From: Brevundimonas vitisensis
GTDB taxonomy: Bacteria; Pseudomonadota; Alphaproteobacteria; Caulobacterales; Caulobacteraceae
Assembly: GCF_016656965.1 (NCBI RefSeq)
Contig: NZ_CP067977.1
Coordinates: 2,566,501 to 2,630,500 of the forward strand
DNA length: 64,000 nucleotides
Reading direction: 5' to 3'
Below, one piece after another: positions 1 through 8,398 of the stretch. Under the pieces are notes generated by a model. It was not told the DNA's origin and did no database searches. It saw only the letters and a program-made list of their open reading frames with translations. Position 1 is the stretch's first letter, and every line of letters begins with the position of its first letter. Made by a program: the position numbers and the translations under genes.

Positions 1-277
1 TGTATTCCGATGCCGGCACCTGCTTCATGGCCGCGGCATGGATGATGAAGTCGACGTCGCGTGTCGCCTGGATCAGGCGTTCCTTGTCACGCACATCGCC
101 CAGAAAATAGCGCATGCAGGGGTCGTTGAACGCCTGCTGCATCTCGAACTGCTTCAGCTCGTCGCGCGAATAGACGATCAGCCGACGCGGGCGATAGGTC
201 TGCAGAATACGGCGGACATACATCTTGCCGAACGAGCCGGAGCCGCCGGTGATGAGGATGGATTTCTGGTCGAACAT
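1..277 (-). CDS. UDP-N-acetylglucosamine 4,6-dehydratase (N-terminal part, runs off the left edge)
   Basis: The visible 92 codons are the N-terminus of an extended short-chain dehydrogenase of the PseB/FlmA/CapD class, which converts UDP-GlcNAc to a 4-keto-6-deoxy sugar nucleotide for surface glycans or flagellin glycosylation. The NAD(P)-binding motif TGGSGSFG lies at residues 10-17, followed by YSRDELKQFEM, GDVRD and HAAAMKQVP, all characteristic of this subfamily. The ATG at 277-275 sits directly before the Rossmann fold, so the start is well supported. The catalytic Tyr/Lys part lies outside the window. A soluble C-terminal-type dehydratase is more likely than a long membrane-anchored CapD form because no transmembrane segments precede the fold. 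Confidence 0.9.
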   Translation of the reverse strand, partial: MFDQKSILITGGSGSFGKMYVRRILQTYRPRRLIVYSRDELKQFEMQQAFNDPCMRYFLGDVRDKERLIQATRDVDFIIHAAAMKQVPASEY

Positions 278-363
278 GCCGGTCGCCTCGGGCGGAACTG
301 ACCCGCACTATTCGACGATTCGGGGCCGGCTGCCGAATGGCGATCTGGCCAGGTACTGAACGC

Positions 364-400
364 AAAAAACCGGATGCAAGACGATCAGTCCTGCATCCGG
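364..400 (-). terminator. Rho-independent terminator of the small gene at 449-673
   Basis: A perfect 9-bp stem (CCGGATGCA with TGCATCCGG, 370-378 and 392-400) has a 13-nt loop. Read on the minus strand it is followed by six T residues (A run at 364-369). It lies just downstream of the minus-strand gene at 449-673. Confidence 0.8.
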
Positions 401-448
401 CTTATTGTCAGCCAAACCGCGACCTAATGGGCCGCGATGTCGAAAATC

Positions 449-673
449 TTAGGCGCTTTCAGCGTCGTCGTCGGAAACGACGGCGATGGTGCCGATCAGG
501 ACAGCGCCGCCGATCAGCAGAACGGGCAGCGGAATGCCAGCGAATTCGCTGGAAGCATCGGCGGTCGCGCCGATACGGTCACCCACGCGAACGGTGGTGG
601 AAGCGCCAGCGGCGGCGGCTTGGCCGGCAACGAGCAACAGGCCAGCGGCAACGGCAACGACGGACTTACGCAT
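449..673 (-). CDS. Small secreted/membrane protein, unknown function
   Basis: A 74-residue protein. It begins with a signal-peptide-like segment (MRKSVVAVAAGLLLVAGQAAAAG, cut likely after the Ala run near residue 21), has a short mature region, then a hydrophobic helix (about residues 47-67, LPVLLIGGAVLIGTIAVV) and an acidic tail SDDDAESA. The start is supported by AAGGGG seven bases upstream of the ATG. It is transcribed alone, with a strong terminator at 364-400, and so is not part of the polysaccharide operons by position. No family is recognised; an inner-membrane small protein is the most that can be inferred. Confidence 0.6.
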   Translation of the reverse strand: MRKSVVAVAAGLLLVAGQAAAAGASTTVRVGDRIGATADASSEFAGIPLPVLLIGGAVLIGTIAVVSDDDAESA

Positions 674-760
674 GATAATCCCCTTAGCTTAAGAGCCGCG
701 AGCTGTTACCCGCGCACCAATCTAGAACTCTTCTAATCCGGCACAGTTTCCAAAGCAAGG

Positions 761-778
761 AAAATTGCCGCAGTGCGG
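761..778 (-). terminator. Possible weak terminator after the gene at 792-2054
   Basis: A short perfect stem (CCGCA G TGCGG, 768-778) is followed on the minus strand by CAATTTT. It lies 13 nt past the stop of the minus-strand gene ending at 792. The stem is only 5 bp, so this is tentative. Confidence 0.35.
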
Positions 779-791
779 AAAAGTCCGCTGC

Positions 792-2054
792 CTATGGCAC
801 CCGGCTGCGAGCGACCATGACATCGTCCAGCCAAACGGCGACAGCGGTTCTGCGGTCACCTGGGCGGGTTACGAGCCGAAGCCATTGGGCCGTGCAGCCA
901 GCATTTGGCACGGTGAATTCGGACTCAAGGGCGGTCCAGCCTGAGGCCTGGGTACCGGCCACGACAATCCGCTGATCGGCGAGGGGCTGCGGACGTTCAA
1001 CGCAGCGGATCTGCCACGACAGCCGAGAATCGGGCCCACCGGACTCGAGTCGATACTGGCTCGTCAGGCGATAGGCGCCAGGAGACAGCAGCAGAAGCTG
1101 CTCGACCGCAGCACCGGAGCCGAATCCGTCATAGGTCACGCGCAGGGCCTGATTGCCGGTGCGGATCTCGTCTTCAATCACCTCTGCCGACAGTCCAGCG
1201 GTCGAAAGCAGCGTCATCGCGAAAGGCTTGATCTCGGTTCCGGGCGAAAAGTCGCCGCCGACCACGAACCGGGTCACAGGCGGCCTTGCGATGGCCGTAC
1301 GCAGGACGGCTATGGCCTCGAACTGATTCTGGCGCACCCACAGGTCGTAAATCTCGGCCAATTCCGAATCGCTCAGCCGCCCAGGTGTCTGTTCCAGACC
1401 TGCCACGAGCGTGGCGGTCAGGGATTCGGTGCCCGGACGGCGCTGGAGGGCGTTAAAGAACTCACGATCCCAAGGCGGTGCTGTGGCCAGAAGGTTTCGA
1501 AGCGGGGCCAGGGCGCGGGGGTCCTGGCTCGCTGCGGTCATCAGCAGATTGAAGACTTCGGCCTGCGCAACGCCTCGCCGCGCGAGCGCGTCAGCGTGGG
1601 CGAAGGACGAGGCGTAGTCACCGACGCGGAGCCGCCGGTCGACCAGCCAGCCGTGGCTGGGCGTGTCCCGAAGACTCCAGTTCCCTGCCAGGGTCAGGAT
1701 GTCGTCGGCAGCGACGACGTCACCTTCCGCCGCTGTGACCAACCCGAGCGTCCGCAGGGCCTTGATGGTGAACGGAGCGCGGGTCAGGGCGTCTGCGGCC
1801 AGATCGCGCGCATTGTCCGGTCGACCGGCCGCCAGCTCGATTTCGGCCGAGCGAGCCAGGACAGCGGGCGAGGAGGGGGCTGCGCGCAGCGCAAGCTCGG
1901 GCGGGGCTCTTTGCGCGACCGGAGCCACCACGATCTGCCAACCCAGCCAGATCGCGGCCGGAATCAGCAGATAGCCAAGCCAATTACCGACCGACGGTCC
2001 GCGCACGGACGATCGGTCGGCCGACGGAGCGGCGGTCTGGCCGCCCCCGGTCAC
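792..2054 (-). CDS. Membrane-anchored protein with TPR-like and carbohydrate-binding-like regions, last gene of the export operon
   Basis: A 420-residue protein starting at a GTG (2054-2052) that overlaps the stop of the Wzc-like kinase as GTGA; no ATG occurs in this frame for well over 200 residues, so GTG is the natural start. Residues about 25-45 form one transmembrane helix. Residues about 55-200 look like helical TPR-type repeats (Ala/Leu/Asp pattern). The C-terminal third (about 270-420) looks like a beta-sandwich of the CBM4/9 kind (GNQALRVTYDG, LLSPGAYRLTSQYR, WLRLVTRP). The coupling to the kinase suggests a periplasmic partner in polysaccharide synthesis or export. Function is inferred only; no catalytic motif is seen. 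Confidence 0.65.
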   Translation of the reverse strand: MTGGGQTAAPSADRSSVRGPSVGNWLGYLLIPAAIWLGWQIVVAPVAQRAPPELALRAAPSSPAVLARSAEIELAAGRPDNARDLAADALTRAPFTIKALRTLGLVTAAEGDVVAADDILTLAGNWSLRDTPSHGWLVDRRLRVGDYASSFAHADALARRGVAQAEVFNLLMTAASQDPRALAPLRNLLATAPPWDREFFNALQRRPGTESLTATLVAGLEQTPGRLSDSELAEIYDLWVRQNQFEAIAVLRTAIARPPVTRFVVGGDFSPGTEIKPFAMTLLSTAGLSAEVIEDEIRTGNQALRVTYDGFGSGAAVEQLLLLSPGAYRLTSQYRLESGGPDSRLSWQIRCVERPQPLADQRIVVAGTQASGWTALESEFTVPNAGCTAQWLRLVTRPGDRRTAVAVWLDDVMVARSRVP

Positions 2055-4309
2055 TTGGGCTTCTTGTCCGTGGTCGGAACGTCGGGGTCGGCCCCGTAGG
2101 TGTAGTCGTAGGCGTAGTCGTAGCCGCCATACGGCGTGGCGGTGGCGTTGAACTTGGTCAGAACCACGCCCAGCACCTGGCCATGGACCATCGACAGACG
2201 CTTCATCGCCCCCTTGGCCTGAGCCCGGCGGGTGTTGCGCGATTCCAGCACGAACAGGGTGCTGCCGACCGTGGCTGCCAGAAGCGGAGCGTCCGCGAAG
2301 CCGAGCACGGGCGGGCCGTCGATGACGATGTGGTCGAACTCCTGCAGAGCGTGATGCAGGGTCTCGCGCAGACGCTCTCCTCCCCACAGCTCCGCCGGGT
2401 TGGGCGGCAGAGGTCCGCAGGAGATGAAGAACAGGTTCTCGTGCGAGGTCTTGCGCACGACCTGGGGTAGGGTCGCCCCGCCGGACAGCAGGCTGCTCAT
2501 GCCCTGGCTGTTCTCGATGCCGATCAGGCGGTGCATCGAGGGATTCCGCAGGTCGCCATCGGCCAGCAGTACCCGTTTACCGATACGGGCCAGGTTCAAG
2601 GCGACGGCATAGGCCGTGGTCGACTTGCCTTCGCCCGGCCGGGAACTGGTGACCAGCATCACCGGCGGCGCTCCATCGGGCGTGGAGAACTGCAGGGCGG
2701 TTCGCAGCGAGTAGTAGGCCTCCGAGAACCCGGATCGAATATCGTTCAGCGCGGTCAGCGCCGTCTCCCCCTTGGTCAGCAGGGGAACGATACCCAGAAC
2801 CGGCAGGCCCAGCTTGCGCTCGACATCGTCGGGGGTGGCGATGCTCTCGTCCAGCATCTCGATGACCAGGGCTGCGGCGACGCCCAGGCCGATACCCAGC
2901 AGAAGGGCCATCAACAGATTGATGGTCATGTCCGGCTTGGACGGAGCGCCCGGGGGCATGGCCATGTCGATGACCGAGATGTTGTTGGTGGTGACCCCGC
3001 CGGTGACGCCGACTTCCTTGTAGCGTTGCAGCAGGCCGTCATACAGCGTCCGGCTGGTGTCCAGCTCGCGCTGCAGGATGTTGTACTGGATGCTGCGGTC
3101 CCGCAGATCCAGCACGTCGCCGGTCAGACCGTTCACCTGGGCCTGGAGCGATCTTTCCTGATTGGATGCGATCTCGAACTGGGCGCGGATGGAGTCGCGG
3201 ATGCTGGTGGCCAGGGCGTTGATCTGGCCTTCCAGTTCGTCGATCCGCGAGCGCAGCTGAACCATTTCGGGATAGTCGGGCTGATAGACCGCCAGCTTTT
3301 GCTGATACTCGGCATCCAGCTGTGAACGCTGCTCGCTAAGGCGCTGGATCGAGGTGTTCTGCAGAACATCGGGGATGCTCATCAGCGGCGCACTGCGCGC
3401 CTGGCGCCATTTTTCCTCGGCCGCAACGCGGGCTGCGCGGGCATCGGCCAGAGCCGAGTTGATGGCGACCAGGTTGTTCGCGGCCAGCGACTGGCCACCG
3501 CCGCCCTCGGCACCGGGCTCGGTGATGTTGATGATCTGCTGACCAGAGGCATATTCGACCAGCGTGCGCTCGGTCTCTTCCAGCTTGGCCTTGGTCTGGG
3601 CGATCTGCTGCTCCAGGAACTCGCGCACATAGGAGGAGGACTCGAACTTCCGCTCAAGGCTGGCCTGGATGAAGTTCTCGGCAAAGGCATTGGCGACCTG
3701 GGCCGCCAGCTGGGGATCCGGGCTGTTGAAGCTGATCGTCACCAGTCGTGATCCACGGACCGGGGCCACGCTCAGGTTGGCGCGCAGCAGACCGACGACG
3801 CGCCGACGGCGCTGGGCCGTGCGCTCGGCCGCATTGCCTTCCTCGACCGAGGGGGCCTCGCCGCCCATTCGAGTGATGAAGTCATTGGAGTTGGCCAGAC
3901 CCATGCTGTCGGCGACACGCTCGGCCAGCGAGCGGCTGCGCAGCAGTCCGTACTGGGTCTCGAAGAATTCGACGCCGTTGACCAGATTGTCGCGCGGGGC
4001 CGCCTCGGTGCCATTGCCCAGCACCTGTTGGGTCTCACGGTCGATCTGGATCGTGGCCTTGGCCGTATAGATCGGCGTCATCAGCAGGGTGGCCGCCAGA
4101 CCGATGATCAGGGCCGCGACGATGGCCCCGCCGATCAGAAAGCGATGACGCAGCAGGATGCCGATGTAGCGCCCAATGTCGAAGCCGTTTTCCTCGACCG
4201 CTGCACCCTGGCTGCGGAGCGCGCTCAGGTCCCCGCCCTCGTTGCCCTGCCTTTGGGGTCCACCGCTACGCGGTCCAGCAAAGCCGTCGCCGTGCATATC
4301 AATTTCCAT
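2051..4309 (-). CDS. Polysaccharide co-polymerase/tyrosine autokinase (Wzc/GumC-like)
   Basis: An inner-membrane protein that controls chain length and export of exopolysaccharide. It has an N-terminal Wzz domain with TM1 (about residues 56-77), a long periplasmic coiled-coil region, TM2 (about 460-485), then a cytoplasmic BY-kinase domain with Walker A (SSRPGEGKS, about 553-561) and later Walker-type motifs (LLADGDLRNP, VIDGPPVL). The C-terminus carries a tyrosine cluster (YGGYDYAYDYTYG, about 725-738), the expected autophosphorylation tail. The first ATG of this reading region is at 4309; a second at 4297 has a better-placed GGAA and is a plausible alternative start. Its partner phosphatase is encoded at 6117-6911 and the outer-membrane exporter at 5405-6097. 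Confidence 0.92.
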   Translation of the reverse strand: MEIDMHGDGFAGPRSGGPQRQGNEGGDLSALRSQGAAVEENGFDIGRYIGILLRHRFLIGGAIVAALIIGLAATLLMTPIYTAKATIQIDRETQQVLGNGTEAAPRDNLVNGVEFFETQYGLLRSRSLAERVADSMGLANSNDFITRMGGEAPSVEEGNAAERTAQRRRRVVGLLRANLSVAPVRGSRLVTISFNSPDPQLAAQVANAFAENFIQASLERKFESSSYVREFLEQQIAQTKAKLEETERTLVEYASGQQIINITEPGAEGGGGQSLAANNLVAINSALADARAARVAAEEKWRQARSAPLMSIPDVLQNTSIQRLSEQRSQLDAEYQQKLAVYQPDYPEMVQLRSRIDELEGQINALATSIRDSIRAQFEIASNQERSLQAQVNGLTGDVLDLRDRSIQYNILQRELDTSRTLYDGLLQRYKEVGVTGGVTTNNISVIDMAMPPGAPSKPDMTINLLMALLLGIGLGVAAALVIEMLDESIATPDDVERKLGLPVLGIVPLLTKGETALTALNDIRSGFSEAYYSLRTALQFSTPDGAPPVMLVTSSRPGEGKSTTAYAVALNLARIGKRVLLADGDLRNPSMHRLIGIENSQGMSSLLSGGATLPQVVRKTSHENLFFISCGPLPPNPAELWGGERLRETLHHALQEFDHIVIDGPPVLGFADAPLLAATVGSTLFVLESRNTRRAQAKGAMKRLSMVHGQVLGVVLTKFNATATPYGGYDYAYDYTYGADPDVPTTDKKPK

Positions 4310-4408
4310 AGTGAGTGTCGGCCCCCGCTCCGGGCCATACTGTTGAGCCCAGATAGCGCATAGATGCACCGCAGGCGACCCGCTTGAGGCAATAATCGGA
4401 GGCTGTGG

Positions 4409-5383
4409 TCACGGCGTGAGCGGACGATCGGCGGCGCGGAGGGATTCGATCTCGATCACCACCGCTTCCAGGGCCTGCGCGCGAGCCGGAGCCGAGGCGT
4501 GGCCCCATTGCGGATAACGCAACTGCCAGTGGTCCTGGGCCAGTCGGCGAAGGAAGGCGGGCACTGTGCCAACGTCGTATCCGGCCCGGGCCATCAGGAA
4601 CAGGCCGACCCGGTCGGCCACGTTTTCGGACTGCTCGATCCGCCAGGGGGCCAGGTTCATTCCCCGTATCTGGGCCGGATGTCCCAAAATGTTGTGGGCC
4701 AGTTCATGGCTGAGAACGAAGGCCAGCGCATCCGGCGTTTCGGCATAGGCAGCGAAGGCCGAGGATATGAACACCCGGCGCCCATCCGCGCGCGCCCGAA
4801 TATCGGGAGAGGAATCGACCTGGGTCTCGTACGGACAGGCCAGGACGGGCGTCAGCACCGTCGTCAACGTCGTGCCTTGCCTCTGAACCGTGAGACGGAC
4901 GGGCTCGCCATCCGCCATTGCTGCGTCCAGGGTTTCCAGATTTCGGGCCAGGTCGTCGTAGCCGGCGCGCGTCTGATCGCGGGCGGCCTGCATCGGCATA
5001 TCATCGACCGCAGTGATCAGATCTCCGACCTGCAGGCCGGCCACAGCGGCGGGCGATCCGTCGACCACGACCGAGACGCCAGGCAAGGCTCCGTCGAGCC
5101 CGAGCAGACGCTCGGCCTCGTGACGCAGGTCGCCGCTGTACTGGCTGGCGGAGTGCAGCAACCAGCCGGCCTTGGGTGCAGGGCTGGGGCACAGCTCGAC
5201 ATTGGCGAGGGCCAGGTTAAAGGCGACCTCGGTCACGCGCCGGTCAAGGGCAATGAGGGTCTGGAGGCGCTGCGTCGGTGCCTGGACGGCCGCCTCTTGG
5301 GATGACCGGGTTGCCGCGCTGCATCCGCAAAGCGCGCCGGCCAGCAGAACGACACCAAGGGCTTGGGGGCGAAGGTCAATCAT
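4409..5383 (-). CDS. M48-family metalloprotease lipoprotein with PDZ domain
   Basis: A 324-residue protein with a lipoprotein-type signal (hydrophobic segment ending LCGC), a PDZ-like region in the middle (GVSVVVDGSPAAVAGLQVGDLI, about residues 105-140) and an M48 zinc-protease motif HELAH at residues 226-230 with a downstream ENVADRVGL segment that supplies the expected third zinc ligand Glu. The order PDZ then M48 resembles periplasmic quality-control proteases related to BepA/LoiP, though those lack the PDZ. It lies 21 nt after the wza-like gene and 99 nt before wzc, inside the export operon, so it may process or quality-check the export machinery. The ATG at 5383 is preferred to one six codons upstream because it directly precedes the signal peptide. 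Confidence 0.82.
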   Translation of the reverse strand: MIDLRPQALGVVLLAGALCGCSAATRSSQEAAVQAPTQRLQTLIALDRRVTEVAFNLALANVELCPSPAPKAGWLLHSASQYSGDLRHEAERLLGLDGALPGVSVVVDGSPAAVAGLQVGDLITAVDDMPMQAARDQTRAGYDDLARNLETLDAAMADGEPVRLTVQRQGTTLTTVLTPVLACPYETQVDSSPDIRARADGRRVFISSAFAAYAETPDALAFVLSHELAHNILGHPAQIRGMNLAPWRIEQSENVADRVGLFLMARAGYDVGTVPAFLRRLAQDHWQLRYPQWGHASAPARAQALEAVVIEIESLRAADRPLTP

Positions 5384-5404
5384 CCCCACAAAGCCCTTCA
5401 AAAA

Positions 5405-6097
5405 TCAGAAGCCCCGGAAAACGCCGAGAACGGGAACCGCGCCCAGCACATCGCGGAAGAAGGCGTTCACACGCGAACGATCGACCACGATCACGTCGTC
5501 GCCCAGGATCACGGGATCTTCGGCCGTGCCGTTGCGGATGGCGGCGAGGTCGAACACGGCGACCATCCGCTGACCGCCCTGGGTGCGGAAGATGGCGACA
5601 CTGTTCAGGTCCGCCGTGGGTGTCGGGCCCTTGGCCATGGCGATGGCCTGAACCAGGGTGGTGCGGCCCCGCATCTCGAACACGCCAGGGGCGGCGACGT
5701 CGCCATCGACGGTAACCTTCTGGCTGGCGGCCTCGGTCACGGTGACAGTCACCTGCGGGTTACGCAGATAGCGATCGGCCAGACGGGCGCGGATGTCCTC
5801 GGACAGTTCATTCGGTGTCCGTCCGGCAGCGCGGACGGCGCCGATCAGCGGCATCTGGATGTTGCCCGAAGCATCGACCCGCAGGGCGGCGAACGAAAGG
5901 TCGGGCACCTGGAAGACGGACACGCTGAGCAGATCGGTGCCTCCGATCCGGTAGTCGTCGCCCTCGCTGACGATGGATTGCACCTGCATCGCATCGGCTC
6001 CGATCTCAGTCGCCGCAGTCACGGTGGCGATGTTGCGATCATTGGAGACGCAGGCCGCCAGGGTGCCGAGAAGGAGAACGAAAAGAAGATTGCGCAT
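5405..6097 (-). CDS. Polysaccharide export outer-membrane lipoprotein (Wza/GumB-like)
   Basis: A 230-residue protein with a lipoprotein signal (LAAC, Cys16), a Poly_export domain (about residues 45-125, containing GNIQMPLIGAVRAAGRTP and NPQVTVTV) and one SLBB-type domain (about 130-200, VTVDGDVAAPGVFEMRG). It should form the outer-membrane channel for the polymer made here. It is shorter than E. coli Wza and lacks the second SLBB and long C-terminal helix region, as in GumB-type exporters. The start is the ATG right before the signal peptide; an upstream extension in the same frame is not signal-like. It is 19 nt downstream of the phosphatase gene. Confidence 0.92.
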   Translation of the reverse strand: MRNLLFVLLLGTLAACVSNDRNIATVTAATEIGADAMQVQSIVSEGDDYRIGGTDLLSVSVFQVPDLSFAALRVDASGNIQMPLIGAVRAAGRTPNELSEDIRARLADRYLRNPQVTVTVTEAASQKVTVDGDVAAPGVFEMRGRTTLVQAIAMAKGPTPTADLNSVAIFRTQGGQRMVAVFDLAAIRNGTAEDPVILGDDVIVVDRSRVNAFFRDVLGAVPVLGVFRGF

Positions 6098-6116
6098 GGT
6101 GTGTTCGGTTCCGAAT

Positions 6117-6911
6117 CTAGGCCGCCCTGAAAAGGCGTTGCAGAAAGCCCGCCTTGGCCACCGGGCGTTCAACGCCGACAGCTGCAGGCACACTCGACGG
6201 CGATGCATTGTCTAATACAGCACGCGGGCGTGTCGTCACCATGTCCAGTGCGGCTTGTTCACCCAGCCGTTCGGCGACGGCTTCCACGGCCTGGGACAGA
6301 ACGCAGGGGCGGCTACGCAGATTGTGCGCGTCCGTCGCCAGAATATGGACCAGACCCTCGTCCAACATCCGTTCGGACCAGTAGAGCGGACCCTTGCCGA
6401 ACCGGCCGGTCACGGAGGCGGCTGTCAGCTGCATCCACGCCCCGGCCTGGGCCAGCTGGACCATCATGGCATAGTTCTCATCGATCCAGCGCAGCCGCTC
6501 CGGATGGGTGATGATCGGCTGATAGCCGGCGGCCATGGCGTCGAATACCGCTTCGGCCATGCGCGGAGGCGCCAGGTTGTGCGGCGGCTCGAACAGAAAA
6601 TATCGACTGTCGGCGAGGGTCAGCTTTTCGCCGGACTTCAGTCCCGACACAAGGTCGGTGGTCAGGTGGACATCGGCACCCGTAACCAGCTGAAGAGGGA
6701 TACCCTCATCATCCAGAACCGCCTGGAGGGCCTTCACCCGCTCGCGGATGTCGGGGCCGGTATTTTCGTAATAGCCGGGCATGATGTGCGGGGTGCATGC
6801 CGTGATGGTGATCCCGTCCGCGACCGCCCGCTGGGCCATGGCCAGCGAAACCTCATAGTCAGGGGCACCGTCGTCGATGCCCGGCAGGATATGGCAATGC
6901 AGGTCAATCAT
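6117..6911 (-). CDS. PHP-type tyrosine-protein phosphatase (CpsB/CapC/YwqE-like)
   Basis: A 264-residue PHP-superfamily phosphatase expected to dephosphorylate the tyrosine tail of the Wzc-like kinase encoded two genes downstream. Metal-binding motifs are clear: HCH at residues 5-7 (DLHCHILPGIDDG), CTPHIMPGYY, ITHPER and ATDAHN. Such manganese-dependent phosphatases are typical of Gram-positive capsule loci but are also common in alphaproteobacterial ones. It is first in the phosphatase-wza-M48-wzc series, separated by a 133-bp gap from ugd. Confidence 0.9.
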   Translation of the reverse strand: MIDLHCHILPGIDDGAPDYEVSLAMAQRAVADGITITACTPHIMPGYYENTGPDIRERVKALQAVLDDEGIPLQLVTGADVHLTTDLVSGLKSGEKLTLADSRYFLFEPPHNLAPPRMAEAVFDAMAAGYQPIITHPERLRWIDENYAMMVQLAQAGAWMQLTAASVTGRFGKGPLYWSERMLDEGLVHILATDAHNLRSRPCVLSQAVEAVAERLGEQAALDMVTTRPRAVLDNASPSSVPAAVGVERPVAKAGFLQRLFRAA

Positions 6912-6984
6912 GCACCGAACTCACCCACTGCAGCCGTCGTACGTCAAGCGCACTATGACCTATAACGTCCAAGGCGGACAGACC

Positions 6985-7011
6985 CGTCGTTTTGCAGTGC
7001 ACAAGACGACG
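6985..7011. repeat. Hairpin between ugd and the phosphatase gene
   Basis: CGTCGTTTTG (6985-6994) pairs with CAAGACGACG (7002-7011) with one G-T pair and a 7-nt loop. No T run follows on either strand, so it is not an obvious terminator; it could be an mRNA processing or attenuation structure in the gap between the two operon parts. Confidence 0.45.
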
Positions 7012-7044
7012 GATAGCCCTGATGCCCCAGATTATTGACCGCAA

Positions 7045-8367
7045 TCAGGCGCGTCCGATGGAGTGGTAGTCAAAGCCGCGCGCCCGCATGTCCTCGGGCC
7101 GATAGACGTTGCGCAGGTCGACGATGACCGACCCCTTGGCCAGAGACTTGACCCGGTCCAGGTCCAGGGCGCGGAAGGGGTCCCATTCGGTGACGATGAC
7201 CACGGCATCGGCACCCTCGATCGCTTCATAGGGGCCTTCGACGAAGGTCAGGCCGGTCAGCATCTTGGCCGCTTCTTCCATGCCCTCGGGATCGAAGGCC
7301 TTGACCGCGGCACCGCGCGAAATCAGGCCGGGGACCAGGTCCAGTGCCGGGCTGTCGCGCATATCGTCCGTGTTCGGTTTGAACGTCAGGCCCAGCAAGG
7401 CGACGGTCTTGCCGGTCAGGTCGCCGCCCAGAGCCGCCTCGACCCGTCCGGCCATGGCCTTCTTGCGGGCGTCGTTGACTTCGACAGTCGTCTCGACCAG
7501 GCGGACGGGGCTGCCGGCATCGGTCGCGGTACGCACCAGGGCCAGGGTGTCCTTGGGGAAGCAGGAGCCGCCATAGCCGGGTCCGGCGTGCAGGAATTTC
7601 GAGCCGATCCGGTTGTCCAGGCCGATGCCGCGCGCAACCTGCTGAACGTCGGCACCGACGGCCTCGCACAGGTCGGCCATCTCGTTGATGAAGGTGATCT
7701 TCATCGCCAGGAAGGCGTTTGCGGCATATTTGATCAGTTCAGACGTCCGCCGTCCGACGAACAGCAGGGGGCTCTCGTTCAGGTTCAGCGGACGATAGAT
7801 TTCGGTCATCACCGCCTTGGCGCGAGCCCCGGTTTCGCCGTCCATGTCATTGATGCCGATCACCACGCGGTCGGGACGCTTGAAGTCGCCGATGGCGGCC
7901 CCTTCGCGCAGGAACTCGGGGTTGGAGACGACGGCGAATTGGGCGTCGGGACGGCGCTCGCGGATGATCCGTTCGATCTCGTCACCCGTGCCGACCGGGA
8001 CGGTCGATTTGGTGACGATGACCGTAAAGCCTTCGATCAGGCCGGCAATCTCTTCGGCGGCGGCATAGACATAGGACAGATCCGCATGGCCGTCGCCACG
8101 GCGCGAAGGCGTGCCGACGCCGATGAAGACCGCATCGGCGCTGCGGATCGCCTCGGAACCGTCCAGAGCGAAGAAAAGCCGTCCGTCGCGCACATTGGCG
8201 GCAACCAGATCGTCCAGGCCCGGCTCAAAGATCGGAATCTCGCCCTTTTCCAGTCGGTCGATCTTGCTGGGATCCTTGTCCACGCAGGTCACGACGTGTC
8301 CGAAGTCGGCGAAACAGGCCCCCGAAACCAGGCCCACATAGCCGGTGCCGATCATCGCTACGCGCAT
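7045..8367 (-). CDS. ugd: UDP-glucose 6-dehydrogenase
   Basis: A 440-residue enzyme that oxidises UDP-glucose to UDP-glucuronate with two NAD+. The N-terminal Rossmann motif GTGYVGLVSG starts at residue 7, the catalytic cysteine is Cys269 in GYGGSCFPKD, and the C-terminal UDP-binding domain ends near YHSIGR. Length and motif spacing match the family. Its product can feed the UDP-glucuronate 4-epimerase encoded at 14178-15176. It is 31 nt downstream of the O-antigen ligase/polymerase gene in the same orientation. The ATG directly before the Rossmann strand is chosen over an upstream ATG. Confidence 0.95.
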   Translation of the reverse strand: MRVAMIGTGYVGLVSGACFADFGHVVTCVDKDPSKIDRLEKGEIPIFEPGLDDLVAANVRDGRLFFALDGSEAIRSADAVFIGVGTPSRRGDGHADLSYVYAAAEEIAGLIEGFTVIVTKSTVPVGTGDEIERIIRERRPDAQFAVVSNPEFLREGAAIGDFKRPDRVVIGINDMDGETGARAKAVMTEIYRPLNLNESPLLFVGRRTSELIKYAANAFLAMKITFINEMADLCEAVGADVQQVARGIGLDNRIGSKFLHAGPGYGGSCFPKDTLALVRTATDAGSPVRLVETTVEVNDARKKAMAGRVEAALGGDLTGKTVALLGLTFKPNTDDMRDSPALDLVPGLISRGAAVKAFDPEGMEEAAKMLTGLTFVEGPYEAIEGADAVVIVTEWDPFRALDLDRVKSLAKGSVIVDLRNVYRPEDMRARGFDYHSIGRA

Positions 8368-8398
8368 CAGTAAATCCCCATCTTGTCGCGCCGCCCCC

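Noticed and set aside
2055..2387. N-terminal extension of the TPR/CBM-like protein into wzc
   Set aside because: GTG at 2054 overlapping the wzc stop is a proper coupled start; the extension is a shadow of the wzc kinase domain.
7063..8373. Long plus-strand open frame opposite ugd
   Set aside because: Ugd has intact catalytic motifs on the minus strand; the plus frame has none.
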